Shown: positions 17,361-25,564 of the stretch, one piece after another
Layout of the letters: the number at the start of each line of letters is the position of its first letter
Position numbering within the stretch: the first letter of the stretch is position 1
From: Roseiarcus sp963772555
GTDB lineage: Bacteria; Pseudomonadota; Alphaproteobacteria; Rhizobiales; Beijerinckiaceae
Assembly (NCBI GenBank): GCA_963772555.1
Contig: CAVYXQ010000018.1
Span: 124,001-188,000 of the forward strand
Length of the DNA: 64,000 bases
Direction of reading: 5' to 3'
Notes under the pieces: model-generated
The model's input: only the letters and a program-made list of their open reading frames with translations
Databases searched by the model: none
What the model was told of the DNA's origin: nothing
Made by a program: the position numbers and the translations under genes

Positions 17361-18467
17361 ATGGCGTCTCCAGGGCGGCAGCCGGCGGGCCTTCTCGCGC
17401 GGCAGCGGATCGCGGCGCTCGTCGCCTCGGGCGGCGTCGGCGCGGCCGCGCCGATCGAGCCCGGTCAGATCCAGCCGGCCAGCCTCGATCTGCGGCTCGG
17501 CCCCGAGGCGTTTCGCGTCCGCGCCAGCTTCCTGCCGGGCAAGGGCGCGAGCGTCGTCGAGCGCCTGAAAAGCCTCAACCCCGAGCGCGTGTCGCTCCTC
17601 GGCGACGGGGCGGTGATGGAGAAGGGCATCGTCTATGTGGCGCCGCTGATGGAGCGGCTGAGCCTGCCCGGAAGCGTCTCCGGCGCGGCCAATCCGAAAA
17701 GCTCGACCGGGCGGCTCGACATTTTCACCCGGCTGATCGTCGACGGCTCCGACGCCTTCGACGCGGCGCCGGCCGGCTATGCCGGGCCGCTCTTCGCCGA
17801 AGTCTCGCCGCGCAGTTTCAGCGTCCGGGCGCGCGCCGGCACGCGCCTGAACCAGCTGCGCTTTCGCGACCGCGGCGCGGCTGCGATCCTCGACGCCGAG
17901 GCTCTTCGCGCGCGCCACGCCGCCGAACCGCTCGTCGACGGCCCGCTCGCGCTGCGCGACGGCCTCATCGTCCACGTCGGGCTTGCCGGCGAGGCGGGCG
18001 AAGTCGTCGGCTATCGCGCCATCAAGAACACCGACGTCATCGACGTCGACCAAATCGGCGCCTATCCGGCGCACGATTTCTGGGAGCCGCTCCTGGCCCG
18101 GCCGGACCGGCGCCTGATCCTCGATCCGGGCGAGTTCTATATCCTCGCCTCGCGCGAGAAAATGCAGATTCCGGCCGACCTCGCCGCCGAAATGGCGCCG
18201 ATCGATCCGGCGATCGGCGAATTCCGCGTGCATTACGCCGGCTTCTTCGATCCGGGCTTCGGCCAAGGCGCGGACGGCAAGCCCGCCGCGCGGGCGGTGC
18301 TCGAGGTGCGCAGCCGCGACGTGCCCTTCCTGATCGAGGACGGTCAGCCGGTCGGGCGGCTTATCTACGAGGAACTGGCCGACGCCGCCGACGAGCTTTA
18401 CGGCGCGGGGCAGGCGTCCAACTATCAGCACCAGGGACTGAGACTGTCGAAGCACTTCCGGGAGTAG
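17361..18467 (+). CDS. dcd: 2'-Deoxycytidine 5'-triphosphate deaminase, two-domain form
   Basis: The enzyme converts dCTP to dUTP to feed thymidylate synthesis. The 368-residue form is about twice the E. coli length and holds two dUTPase/DCD-like domains, as usual in Alphaproteobacteria. The first contains IQPASLDLRLGPEAFRV and GSVSGAANPKSSTGRLD with the substrate-binding Ser-Ser. The second contains LDPGEFYILASREKM, the DPAIGEFRVHYAGFFDPGFG active-site segment and FLIEDGQPVGRLIYEEL. The ATG at 17361 is preferred to the one at 17328 because the preceding residues are not conserved. Confidence 0.95.
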   Translation: MASPGRQPAGLLARQRIAALVASGGVGAAAPIEPGQIQPASLDLRLGPEAFRVRASFLPGKGASVVERLKSLNPERVSLLGDGAVMEKGIVYVAPLMERLSLPGSVSGAANPKSSTGRLDIFTRLIVDGSDAFDAAPAGYAGPLFAEVSPRSFSVRARAGTRLNQLRFRDRGAAAILDAEALRARHAAEPLVDGPLALRDGLIVHVGLAGEAGEVVGYRAIKNTDVIDVDQIGAYPAHDFWEPLLARPDRRLILDPGEFYILASREKMQIPADLAAEMAPIDPAIGEFRVHYAGFFDPGFGQGADGKPAARAVLEVRSRDVPFLIEDGQPVGRLIYEELADAADELYGAGQASNYQHQGLRLSKHFRE

Positions 18468-18601
18468 AGCGCACGCGTTGGTCGTCGTCACCGCGGCGAA
18501 ATCGCCCCTCGATCCTTGGATGGCTGGTCGCTTTGCTCCTCGCCATCACGGGCTCCTGGAGGCAGCGATGACGTTTTCACGGGCGGATTGTCATATTTCG
18601 C

Positions 18602-18629
18602 TTGGCGAAGGCGCCGCTTTCCCTATATG
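18602..18629 (+). promoter_or_regulatory. Candidate sigma-70-type promoter for secE-nusG
   Basis: TTGGCG (18602-18607) and TATATG (18624-18629) are separated by 16 bases. They lie about 100 bases upstream of secE, after a stretch with no gene. This is the best box pair found in this gap. It is a pattern match only. Confidence 0.45.
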
Positions 18630-18732
18630 AGCTTCAGGCTGGCGCGGCGCCGAGAGGCCCCGCGCCGCGAATTTTTTGGCCGGCCGCCATCGTGGCCCAA
18701 GGCCCGGGAATCGGAACGGAACCGATAAAGAC

Positions 18733-18930
18733 ATGACCAACCCGTTCGAATTCATTCAGCAGGTGCGCGCCGAGGCCGCCAAGGTGGTCTGGCCGACCCG
18801 GCGGGAGACCCTCGTCACGACGGGCCTGGTGCTGGCGCTCGTCGTCTTCACCAGCCTCTTCTTCGTCGGCGTGGACACCGTGCTGAGAGAAGTGGTGGCG
18901 CTGCTGCTCGGCTTCCGCCGAACCGGCTAG
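18733..18930 (+). CDS. secE: Preprotein translocase subunit SecE
   Basis: This is a 65-residue single-span subunit of the SecYEG channel. The conserved amphipathic region FIQQVRAEAAKVVWPTRRET precedes one transmembrane helix (LVTTGLVLALVVFTSLFFVG). That is the short SecE form typical of most bacteria. The ATG at 18733 follows a GATAAAGAC spacer. It lies 27 bases upstream of nusG, the usual partner. No tRNA-Trp, which often precedes secE, is seen. Confidence 0.96.
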   Translation: MTNPFEFIQQVRAEAAKVVWPTRRETLVTTGLVLALVVFTSLFFVGVDTVLREVVALLLGFRRTG

Positions 18931-18957
18931 GCCCAAAGCCAACACGCGAGAGGGCGT

Positions 18958-19518
18958 ATGACGACGACAATCCTGGAACGCAGCCCCATGACCATGCGAT
19001 GGTACATCGTCCACGCATATTCCAATTTCGAGAAGAAGGTCGCTGAATCCATTCGCGAGCAGGCGCACCAGCGCGGCCTTGCCGACAAGTTCGAGGAAAT
19101 CCTGGTGCCGACCGAGCAGGTCGTCGAAGTCCGCCGCGGCCGCAAGATCAGCTCGGAGCGCAAGTTCTTCCCCGGCTATGTTCTGGTGAAATGCGATCTG
19201 ACCGACGAGGTCTACCACCTGATCAAGAACACGCCGAAGGTGACCGGCTTCCTCGGCGCCGACAAGAAGCCGATGCCGATCCCCGACCACGAGGCCGACC
19301 GCATCAAGGGCCAGGTCCTCGAGGGCGTCGAGCGGCCGAAAGCGGCGATCCGTTTCGAGATCGGCGAGAACGTGCGCGTGGCCGACGGCCCGTTCGCTTC
19401 GTTCAACGGCGTGGTCGAGGAGGTCGACGAGTCGCGCTCGCGGGTCAAGGTCGCCGTGTCGATCTTCGGCCGGGCGACGCCGGTCGATCTCGAATTCGGC
19501 CAGGTCGAGAAGACGTAA
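18958..19518 (+). CDS. nusG: Transcription termination/antitermination factor NusG
   Basis: NusG binds RNA polymerase and couples it to Rho or ribosomes. The NGN domain begins MRWYIVHAYSNFEKKVAESI and contains KISSERKFFPGYVLVK. The C-terminal KOW domain contains GENVRVADGPFASFNGVVEEVDE and FGRATPVDLEFGQVEK. Length is 186 residues. The start at 18958 has GAGAGGG upstream, although an internal ATG at 18988 matches many relatives. The next gene is msrP rather than the ribosomal protein genes that usually follow nusG. Confidence 0.97.
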   Translation: MTTTILERSPMTMRWYIVHAYSNFEKKVAESIREQAHQRGLADKFEEILVPTEQVVEVRRGRKISSERKFFPGYVLVKCDLTDEVYHLIKNTPKVTGFLGADKKPMPIPDHEADRIKGQVLEGVERPKAAIRFEIGENVRVADGPFASFNGVVEEVDESRSRVKVAVSIFGRATPVDLEFGQVEKT

Positions 19519-19617
19519 GGCGTAACATCGCCTTCGCCCGCGCCGAAGAGATGGGCGCCGGCGAAGAACCAAGCCTTTGTCGGCGACGTATCGGGACCCC
19601 CCCCAGGAGTTCATCCC

Positions 19618-20565
19618 ATGCAGGTCGTTCGTCGCAGGGGCTGGGAAATCCCGGCCAGTCTCACGACCCCGGAGGCCGCCTTCGTCGATCGTCGCGCCTT
19701 TGTCGCCGGACTCGGCGCGGCCGGCGCTTTCGCCGCATGCGCCCGCCCGGCGCGGGCGGACGAGGCCGACCCCTCAGCGGCGCTCTATCCCGCCAGGCGC
19801 AACCCGGCCTACACGCTCGACCGCGACGTGACGCCGGAGAAATACAATCTCAACTACAACAATTTCTACGAATACAGCACCAGCAAGCACGTCGACGCCA
19901 GCGCCCTGAAGACGCGTCCCTGGACGGTCAAGCTCGACGGTCTCGTCGAGAAGGAGCAGACCGTCGACATCGATTCGCTGATCAAGGCAATGGGGCTCGA
20001 GGAGCGGCTCTATCGCCACCGCTGCGTCGAGGGCTGGTCGATGGCGATCCCCTGGACCGGCTTCCCGCTGAAGACGCTGGTCGATTTCGCCAAGCCGCTC
20101 TCCTCGGCGTCCTACGTCCGATTCGAGACGTTCCTCGACAAGAAGATGGCGCCCGGCCAGCGCTCCTTCCTGCCGTGGCCTTATGTCGAGGGCCTGACGA
20201 TGGCGGAGGCGACGAACGAACTCGCCTTCATCGTCACCGGCGCCTACGGCGAGCCGCTCGCCAAGGTCCAGGGCGCGCCGATCCGGCTGGCGACGCCGTG
20301 GAAATACGGTTTCAAGTCGATCAAGTCGATCGTCAAGGTGTCGTTCGTCGACAAGCGGCCGGAGACCTTCTGGGAAAGCCTCGGGCCGGACGAATACGGC
20401 TTCTGGGCGAACGTCAATCCGGCAGTTCCGCATCCCCGCTGGAGCCAGGCCAGCGAGACCTTCCTCAACGACGGCCAGAAGCGCCCGACGCTGATCTACA
20501 ACGGCTACGGCGCTGAAGTCGCCGCCCTCTACAAGGGACTGGAGAAAGAACCGCTCTTCATGTGA
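19618..20565 (+). CDS. msrP: Protein-methionine-sulfoxide reductase catalytic subunit MsrP (YedY)
   Basis: This periplasmic molybdenum-cofactor enzyme repairs oxidised methionines in envelope proteins. An N-terminal Tat-type signal (VDRRAFVAGLGAAGAFAA) ends near ARA. The molybdenum-ligating cysteine is in YRHRCVEGWSM. Other family segments are YNNFYEYSTSK, LPWPYVEGL and TPWKYGFKSIKSIVK. Length is 315 residues and AGGAG lies upstream of ATG 19618. The membrane partner MsrQ is not adjacent; an EthD-like gene follows instead. Confidence 0.93.
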   Translation: MQVVRRRGWEIPASLTTPEAAFVDRRAFVAGLGAAGAFAACARPARADEADPSAALYPARRNPAYTLDRDVTPEKYNLNYNNFYEYSTSKHVDASALKTRPWTVKLDGLVEKEQTVDIDSLIKAMGLEERLYRHRCVEGWSMAIPWTGFPLKTLVDFAKPLSSASYVRFETFLDKKMAPGQRSFLPWPYVEGLTMAEATNELAFIVTGAYGEPLAKVQGAPIRLATPWKYGFKSIKSIVKVSFVDKRPETFWESLGPDEYGFWANVNPAVPHPRWSQASETFLNDGQKRPTLIYNGYGAEVAALYKGLEKEPLFM

Positions 20566-20659
20566 GGTTGTGAAGCGCCGTTCTCGTGTTATGAGTGGAG
20601 CGCGAGCGAAGAGCGGAGCAAGAGTGCGTCCGCCAGCCGCCCGCAGAGGGAACACGCTC

Positions 20660-20968
20660 ATGGCCTTGCTTGTCGCCGTCTATAAGAAGCCAAAGGACGC
20701 CGCCGCGTTCGATGCCTATTACTTTTCCACACACGTCCCGATCGCCAAGTCGATTCCGGGCCTCCGCTCCTATCAGGTGAGCAACGGCGCCGTCGGGCTG
20801 CCGGCCGAGCCGGGCGGGATTCATCTTGTCGCGCTCCTCGAGTTCGACAGCGTCGATGCGATCAGGCATGCGCTCGGCTCGCCGCAGGGACAGGCGACGG
20901 CCGCCGACTTGGGCAACTTCGCCGACGGCGGCTTTGATCTGATGGTGTTCAATACGAAACCGGTCTGA
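20660..20968 (+). CDS. EthD-family protein
   Basis: This 102-residue protein has the dimeric alpha/beta-barrel EthD fold. MALLVAVYKKPKDAAAFDAYYFSTHVPIAKSIPGL-type spacing is seen in two pieces: an initial beta strand, and FSTHVPIAKSIPGLRSYQV with the conserved histidine. A Phe/Asp-rich second strand follows. The family name comes from an ether-degradation cluster, and most members are unassigned. The start at ATG 20660 has AGAGGG upstream; a longer frame from 20570 adds an Arg-rich leader that is not conserved. Confidence 0.8.
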   Translation: MALLVAVYKKPKDAAAFDAYYFSTHVPIAKSIPGLRSYQVSNGAVGLPAEPGGIHLVALLEFDSVDAIRHALGSPQGQATAADLGNFADGGFDLMVFNTKPV

Positions 20969-21021
20969 TCGACGGTGCACAAGCGTGGCGCCGCGTCCCC
21001 GCCGCCGCCCTTCGGGCCGTC

Positions 21022-21058
21022 CCCCTTCCCCATTTCACTTGGGAAACGGGGGAGGAAA
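21022..21058. terminator. Possible bidirectional terminator hairpin
   Basis: CCCCATTTC (21028-21036) pairs with GAAACGGGG (21043-21051) across a six-base loop with one mismatch, flanked by C-rich and G-rich extensions. It lies between the convergent EthD and lysR genes. There is no clear T-run, so the role is inferred from position. Confidence 0.4.
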
Positions 21059-21127
21059 GGCGGGGCCGGAGCGATTGCTTCTGCGAGCTCGTGGCCCGCG
21101 TCCCGGCCGAAGCCTTAGACCAGCGCC

Positions 21128-22021
21128 TCAGTAGCGCCAGCGCTGCGCCGTCCTGACCAGGAAGTCCCGAAACGCCTGAACCCGCGCGACGTTCTTCAGC
21201 TCCTCGGCGTAGACCAGAAAGCATTCCATCTCGGGCATGTCCGCCTGCGGCAGGAGGCGCACCAGCCCCGAATCCGGCTGCACCACGTAATCCGGCAGGA
21301 CGGCGATGCCGACCCCGCCTTCGGCTGTGCGCACCATCGCCCCGAGATTATTGACCGAGATTTGCGGAATGCGCGGGTTCTTCGGGTCGCGGCCCAGCGT
21401 CAGGAGCGAGTTGAGGTCGTAGAGGAGATGCGTCGCGGTCGGCGCGCCGAAGGCCACGAGATGATGGCGGTCGAGATCCTCGATCCCGCGCGGCTGGGGA
21501 TGCTTCTTCAGATACTCGGCCGACGCGTAGGCATGGAAATGCACGGTGAAGAGGCGGCGGCGGATGAGATCCGGCTGTATCGGCTCGCGCAGGCGCAGCG
21601 CCATGTCGGCCTCGCGCATCGCGAGATCGAGATCGTCGTCCGACAGCAGCAGCTGCAGCTTGACCTCCGGGTAGAGGTCGACGAATTCGCCCAGTCGCGG
21701 CGCGAGCCAGTTGGCGCCGAGCCCGAGCGTGGTCGTCACCCTGAGTTCGCCGTGCGGCTTCTCGCGGGTGTCGATCAGGCGGCTGCGCACCGCGTCGAGC
21801 TTGAGCACGACGTCGCGCACTGCGCCGAGCAGCATTTCGCCCTGTTCGGTCAGGATGAGGCCGCGGGCGTGACGATGGAAGAGCGGCGCGCCGAGGTCGG
21901 CTTCGAGCGCGCCGACCTGGCGGCTGATCGCGGACTGGCTGAGGCCCAGCGTCTCGCCGGCGTGGGTGAACGAGCCGGCGTCGGCGGCCGCCTGAAAGAT
22001 GCGCAGCTTGTCCCAGTCCAT
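21128..22021 (-). CDS. LysR-family transcriptional regulator, VtlR/LsrB type
   Basis: This 297-residue DNA-binding regulator starts at ATG 22021 with MDWDKLRIFQAAADAGSFTH and the helix-turn-helix segment GLSQSAISRQVGALEADLG. That N-terminus is highly characteristic of VtlR/LsrB regulators of Rhizobiales, which control small RNAs and oxidative or envelope responses. The effector-binding domain spans about residues 90-290. A much longer open frame upstream overlaps trxB antiparallel-free and is an artefact. The neighbouring trxB on the same strand, about 70 bases upstream, is the usual arrangement. Confidence 0.92.
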   Translation of the reverse strand: MDWDKLRIFQAAADAGSFTHAGETLGLSQSAISRQVGALEADLGAPLFHRHARGLILTEQGEMLLGAVRDVVLKLDAVRSRLIDTREKPHGELRVTTTLGLGANWLAPRLGEFVDLYPEVKLQLLLSDDDLDLAMREADMALRLREPIQPDLIRRRLFTVHFHAYASAEYLKKHPQPRGIEDLDRHHLVAFGAPTATHLLYDLNSLLTLGRDPKNPRIPQISVNNLGAMVRTAEGGVGIAVLPDYVVQPDSGLVRLLPQADMPEMECFLVYAEELKNVARVQAFRDFLVRTAQRWRY

Positions 22022-22089
22022 GACCGTCTTCCCCGGACAAGCCGGATTACCGCTGGCCGCCGAGGAGCGAACCGCTCGAGCGCCGCTGC

Positions 22090-23064
22090 CTACTCCGCCG
22101 CTTGCCTCGCCGGCGCCGGCTGCGCGGCGAGCCAGCGCTCGGCCTCGAGCGCGGCCATGCAGCCGAGCCCCGCGGCGGTGACCGCCTGACGGAACACGTC
22201 GTCGGCCACGTCGCCGGCGGCGAAGACGCCCTTGACGCTCGTCTCCGTCGACCCGGGCTTCGTTTGCACGTAACCGTTGGGCTTCAGCGCCAGCTGTCCG
22301 CGCACGAGCTCGGTCGCGGGGGCGTGGCCGATGGCGACGAAGACGCCGTCGGCCGGCAGGTCCTCGAGCGCATCGGTGACCACGTTCCTGATCCTGACCC
22401 CGGTGACGCCGCGTGGGACGCCGGACCCGAGGATCTCCTCGACGACGCTGTTCCACCGGATCCTGACGTTGGCGCGGCCGGCGAGCCGCTCGCACAGGAT
22501 CTTTTCGGCGCGGAACGAGTCGCGCCGGTGCACCACCAGGACTTCGGCGGCGATGTTGGAGAGGTAGAGCGCTTCCTCGACCGCGGAATTGCCGCCGCCG
22601 ACGACGATCACCGACTTCTTGCGAAAGAAGAAGCCGTCGCAGGTGGCGCAGGCCGAGACGCCGAGGCCCTTGAAAGCGTCCTCGCTCGGCAGGCCGAGCC
22701 ACTTCGCCTTCGCTCCGGTCGCCAGGATGATCGTATCCGCCGTGACGACGCGGCCGCTGTCGCAGCGGATGCGGAACGGCCGCTGCCCGAGTTCGAGCGC
22801 CACGACGGTGTCGTTCTCGATGCGGGCGCCGACGTGCTCGGCCTGCGCGCGCATCTGCTCCATGAGCCAGGGGCCCTGGATCGGCTCGGCGAAGCCCGGG
22901 TAGTTCTCGACGTCGGTGGTGATCATCAGCTGTCCGCCCGGCTCGAAACCCGCCAGCATCAGCGGCTTCAAGAGCGCACGCGCCGCATAGATGGCGGCGG
23001 TGTAGCCGGCCGGTCCCGAACCGACGACGACCATGCGCTCATGCGCGCGACGGGACGAACTCAA
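22090..23064 (-). CDS. trxB: Thioredoxin-disulfide reductase
   Basis: This NADPH-dependent flavoenzyme keeps thioredoxin reduced in the cytosol. FAD-binding GSGPAG lies at residues 15-20, the redox-active CATC at 139-142, and the NADPH-binding GGGNSAVEEA at 156-165. The C-terminal FAD motif is VFAAGDVADDVFRQAVTAAG. Length is 324 residues, normal for the low-molecular-weight class. It lies upstream of the VtlR/LsrB-type gene on the same strand. Confidence 0.97.
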   Translation of the reverse strand: MSSSRRAHERMVVVGSGPAGYTAAIYAARALLKPLMLAGFEPGGQLMITTDVENYPGFAEPIQGPWLMEQMRAQAEHVGARIENDTVVALELGQRPFRIRCDSGRVVTADTIILATGAKAKWLGLPSEDAFKGLGVSACATCDGFFFRKKSVIVVGGGNSAVEEALYLSNIAAEVLVVHRRDSFRAEKILCERLAGRANVRIRWNSVVEEILGSGVPRGVTGVRIRNVVTDALEDLPADGVFVAIGHAPATELVRGQLALKPNGYVQTKPGSTETSVKGVFAAGDVADDVFRQAVTAAGLGCMAALEAERWLAAQPAPARQAAE

Positions 23065-23209
23065 GACGGAGCCCCTTTCTTCGCAGCCTTTGCGGTCGAC
23101 GCCACCCTGCGCCGACGGTCGTTTTCCCGCCCTTATATGGGGAGCGCCGATGCGCTACAACGGCGGCGCCTTTGAATCGGCCCGCGCGTCGCGCGACAGG
23201 GAGACGTCC

Positions 23210-23812
23210 ATGCTGGTCCTTCGCACCTCCGGGGCCTCGCCCTTCGCCCGCAAGACGCTGATCGTGGCGTCGCTGCTCGGTCTCGAGGATCGCATCGAGG
23301 TCAGGACCGCCGACACCAACGATCCGGACGATTCGCTCCGGCGCGAGAATCCGCTGGGGAAAATCCCGGCGCTGATTCTGGAGAGCGGCGAGACGATTTT
23401 CGACAGCGCCGTCATCGTCGAATATCTCGACTGGCTGGCGGGCGGCGGCCAGGCGATCCCGGCCGAACCCAAGGCGCGCTTCAAGTCCCTGACCCGGCAG
23501 GCGCTGGCGGACGGCATCGCCGAGGCCGCGGTGCTGCAGCGCTACGAGATCGTGTGGCGCGAGCCCTCGCAGCGCTCGGCGAAGTGGCTCGCCTACCAGG
23601 CCGACAAGATCGCCCGCGCGCTCCGCGCCTTCGAGGCCGCCCCGCCCGAGGAGCTCAGCGACGTCGGCACGGTCGCGCTCGCCTGCGCCCTCGGCTATCT
23701 CGACCTGCGCTTCGAAGGCCGATGGCGGACCGAGCACCCCAAGCTCGTCGCCTGGCTCGACGTCTTCGCCGAAGCGACGCCGAGCTTCGAGGCGACGCGG
23801 GTCGGCAGCTGA
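23210..23812 (+). CDS. Glutathione S-transferase family protein
   Basis: This 200-residue protein has an N-terminal thioredoxin-like domain beginning MLVLRTSGASPFARKTLIVAS. Its Ser near residue 8-10 is at the catalytic position, and NPLGKIPALILESG with FDSAVIVEYLD supplies the cis-Pro and the glutathione gamma-glutamyl site (DSAVI). The helical C-terminal domain follows from about residue 85. The ATG at 23210 has AGGGAGA upstream. The family conjugates or reduces with glutathione; the substrate is not evident. It is divergent from trxB. Confidence 0.88.
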   Translation: MLVLRTSGASPFARKTLIVASLLGLEDRIEVRTADTNDPDDSLRRENPLGKIPALILESGETIFDSAVIVEYLDWLAGGGQAIPAEPKARFKSLTRQALADGIAEAAVLQRYEIVWREPSQRSAKWLAYQADKIARALRAFEAAPPEELSDVGTVALACALGYLDLRFEGRWRTEHPKLVAWLDVFAEATPSFEATRVGS

Positions 23813-23985
23813 TCCGGGTCCAGCCTATCACGAGCGACGCGATCAGCAGGCCTGTCGTGATACACGCATCTCGCCGATCGGGATGTTCATAAGCCGGTGG
23901 TTCTGGACAGCGACGTCCGCGACCTCCCTGGCGAACGCCTCGGCGAAATGAAGAGACAGGACGCGCGCGCCGATGCACGGAATCT

Positions 23986-24015
23986 TTGGTACGGATTGAA
24001 TCCGTATGCTATCTT
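23986..24015 (+). promoter_or_regulatory. Promoter with palindromic operator for the DUF1778/GNAT toxin-antitoxin pair
   Basis: A perfect palindrome TACGGATT-G-AATCCGTA occupies 23990-24006. It lies between a possible -35 TTGGTA (23986-23991) and -10 TATCTT (24010-24015), 18 bases apart, so a bound repressor would block RNA polymerase. The antitoxin ATG is at 24036 with AAGGAG at 24022-24027. Autorepression by the antitoxin is the expected mechanism in this family. Confidence 0.7.
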
Positions 24016-24035
24016 ACACGGTGAAGGAGAGATTC

Positions 24036-24311
24036 ATGCCCCGGACGCTCGCCGACAATGGCCGCGTCGAATTGCGGCTCAGGCCGGAAGACAAGGCCAC
24101 GCTCACCCGCGCCGCGGCGATCAAGCGGCGCGATCTGACCGGCTATATCCTCGACCTGGTGTTGCCGAAAGCCGAGGCGGACATCGCCGAGGCCGAACGC
24201 CTCGCGCTGTCCGAGCGCGATTCCTTGCGCGTGCTCGCCCTGCTCGAAAACCCGCCCGCGGCTCCCGACCGTCTCGTGCGCGCCGCGAAGGCCGGCTTCC
24301 GTTTGCCGTGA
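24036..24311 (+). CDS. DUF1778 (TacA-like) antitoxin
   Basis: This 91-residue ribbon-helix-helix antitoxin has VELRLRPEDKATLTRAAAIK as its DNA-binding beta strand and helix, followed by RRDLTGYILDLVLPKAEADI. The C-terminal half would wrap the toxin. It ends in a TGA that overlaps the toxin's GTG start by four bases (GTGA at 24308-24311), implying translational coupling. The start at ATG 24036 has a strong AAGGAG. The family neutralises GNAT acetyltransferase toxins that block translation by acetylating aminoacyl-tRNA. Confidence 0.88.
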   Translation: MPRTLADNGRVELRLRPEDKATLTRAAAIKRRDLTGYILDLVLPKAEADIAEAERLALSERDSLRVLALLENPPAAPDRLVRAAKAGFRLP

Positions 24312-24829
24312 CGGGGCTGACCTGGGAAGAAGCGCCGATAGGCAAGAAACACGACCGGGCCGCCTTCGATTGCGGCGACTCCGATCTCAATCGCTATCTG
24401 CAACGCTACGCCCGGCAGAACCATGAAAGCGGCGGCGCAAAATGCTTCGTCGCCGTTCCCACCGATGCGCCGCCGCGGATTCTCGGCTTCTACACATTGA
24501 GCCCCGCCTCACTGGAATATGCGCGGACACCGGCGCTCGCGAAAAAAGGTCTCGGCCGTTACGACGTGCCGGTGTTCCGGCTCGGTCGCCTGGCCGTCGA
24601 CAGGACGGCCCAAGGTCGGGGCCTCGGCGGCGCTCTGCTCCTCCGCGCGGCCGATCGCTGCATCCGCGTCGCGCACGATGTCGGCGGCGTCGCCTTGCTC
24701 ATCGACGCCAAGAACGATCGCGCCGCGCGCCGGTACGAAGGCTACGGCGCGCTCCGCCTCGAGGATGCGCCATTGTCCCTTGTCCTGCCGCTCGCCGTCG
24801 CGGCCGACGCGCTCAAGCGCGGAATCTAA
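24308..24829 (+). CDS. GNAT-family acetyltransferase toxin (TacT-like)
   Basis: This 173-residue acetyltransferase starts with GTG inside the antitoxin stop. The GNAT fold shows FDCGDSDLNRYLQRYARQN near the N-terminus, ILGFYTLSPASL, and the acetyl-CoA pyrophosphate loop in LGRLAVDRTAQGRGLGGALL. It also has NDRAARRYEGYGA, where family toxins carry the Tyr needed for activity. All recognisable elements are intact. It is paired with the DUF1778 antitoxin as a type II module. Confidence 0.88.
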   Translation: MTGLTWEEAPIGKKHDRAAFDCGDSDLNRYLQRYARQNHESGGAKCFVAVPTDAPPRILGFYTLSPASLEYARTPALAKKGLGRYDVPVFRLGRLAVDRTAQGRGLGGALLLRAADRCIRVAHDVGGVALLIDAKNDRAARRYEGYGALRLEDAPLSLVLPLAVAADALKRGI

Positions 24830-24836
24830 GTCGAAC

Positions 24837-24856
24837 CCTCTCCCGTTCGGGAGAGG
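24837..24856. repeat. Short palindromic hairpin after toxin gene
   Basis: CCTCTCCC (24837-24844) pairs perfectly with GGGAGAGG (24849-24856) around a GTTC loop, eight bases after the toxin stop. Similar CTCTCCCGTTCGGGAGAG hairpins are common dispersed intergenic units in Proteobacteria. It may also act as a weak terminator, but no T-run follows. Confidence 0.5.
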
Positions 24857-25072
24857 CGCAGGAGTGAAGCCGCCGGGCGCCCCAACAGAGGCGCATGGCC
24901 CGGCGTCAATCCGCCTGGAAGGATCAAGCACGGATGCCTTGCCGCGCTTCACGCTGTGCGAGGGGCCGCGCACGGATGAAGCCGGTTCCGTGCGCTGCCA
25001 AGACCGGACATATCGTGCGCTACCTACACGGAGCAGATCTGCTCTGGCGGATTTTCTGTGGATACGATGATA

Positions 25073-25341
25073 TGCGCGTGACTTGGATGAAGCGAAGCGG
25101 ATCGCCACCCTTACCCGACGCGGGCTCGATTTCGCCGAGGCCCAAGGCGTTTGCGGGCGACCACTTCACAGCGCCCGACGATCCGCGCGCCTACGGCGAG
25201 CTTAAGATACATTACGGCCGGATGGTTGGACGGCCGCTTTGTCGTGCTGGTGTGACGCCCCGTGACGACAGTCGGCGGATCATTTCGATGAGGCCCGGAC
25301 ATGCAGACGAAGAAGCCTCGTACAGAGAGCGAATGGGTTGA
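25073..25341 (+). pseudogene. brnT: Degenerate BrnT-type toxin gene
   Basis: Pieces of a BrnT ribonuclease-like toxin are readable in two interleaved frames. They begin MRVTW, then in another frame DEAKRIATLTRRGLDFAEAQG. The first frame returns with AGDHFTAPDDPRAYGE, the other with RYITAGWLDGRFVVLVW, and the first ends TPRDDSRRIISMR...YRERMG before TGA at 25339. At least four small indels (near 25087, 25151, 25206 and 25256) are needed to connect them, so no full toxin is made as sequenced. Its 3' end overlaps the brnA start at 25301, the normal brnTA arrangement. Confidence 0.7.
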
Positions 25342-25564
25342 CCCCGACGACGCGCCGCATCTGACCAGGGAATCGTTCGAGCGGGCCGACCTTTACCACG
25401 GCGACGAGATGGTTCGCCGAGGCAGGCCGAAATCCGCCAGCTCGAAGGAGGCCGTCAACCTGCGGCTGGACGCGGACATATTGACCTATTTCCGCAAGAC
25501 CGGCCCCGGCTGGCAGAGCCGCATCAACGAGCGCTGCGCAAGGCGGCGGGGCTCTAACGACTAA
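25301..25564 (+). CDS. brnA: BrnA-type antitoxin, C-terminus altered
   Basis: This 87-residue protein resembles BrnA/DUF4415 antitoxins: a flexible N-terminus, then RRGRPKSASSKEAVNLRLDADILTYFRKTGPGWQSRINE, the ribbon-helix-helix DNA-binding part. After INE the frame gives RCARRRGSND, whereas relatives end in a form like INEALRKAAGL. Adding one G after GAG near 25535 would restore that ending with a stop near 25556. The antitoxin may persist after loss of its toxin. Confidence 0.7.
   Translation: MQTKKPRTESEWVDPDDAPHLTRESFERADLYHGDEMVRRGRPKSASSKEAVNLRLDADILTYFRKTGPGWQSRINERCARRRGSND

Noticed and set aside
18470..18732. tRNA-Trp expected upstream of secE
   Set aside because: No cloverleaf could be formed in this stretch.
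19191..20516. 441-codon plus-strand frame across nusG and msrP
   Set aside because: It is out of frame with both real genes and very Arg-rich; it is a GC-driven shadow.
22022..22702. N-terminal extension making a 524-residue LysR protein
   Set aside because: It runs through trxB in a different frame; the conserved LysR start MDWDKLRIFQ is at 22021.
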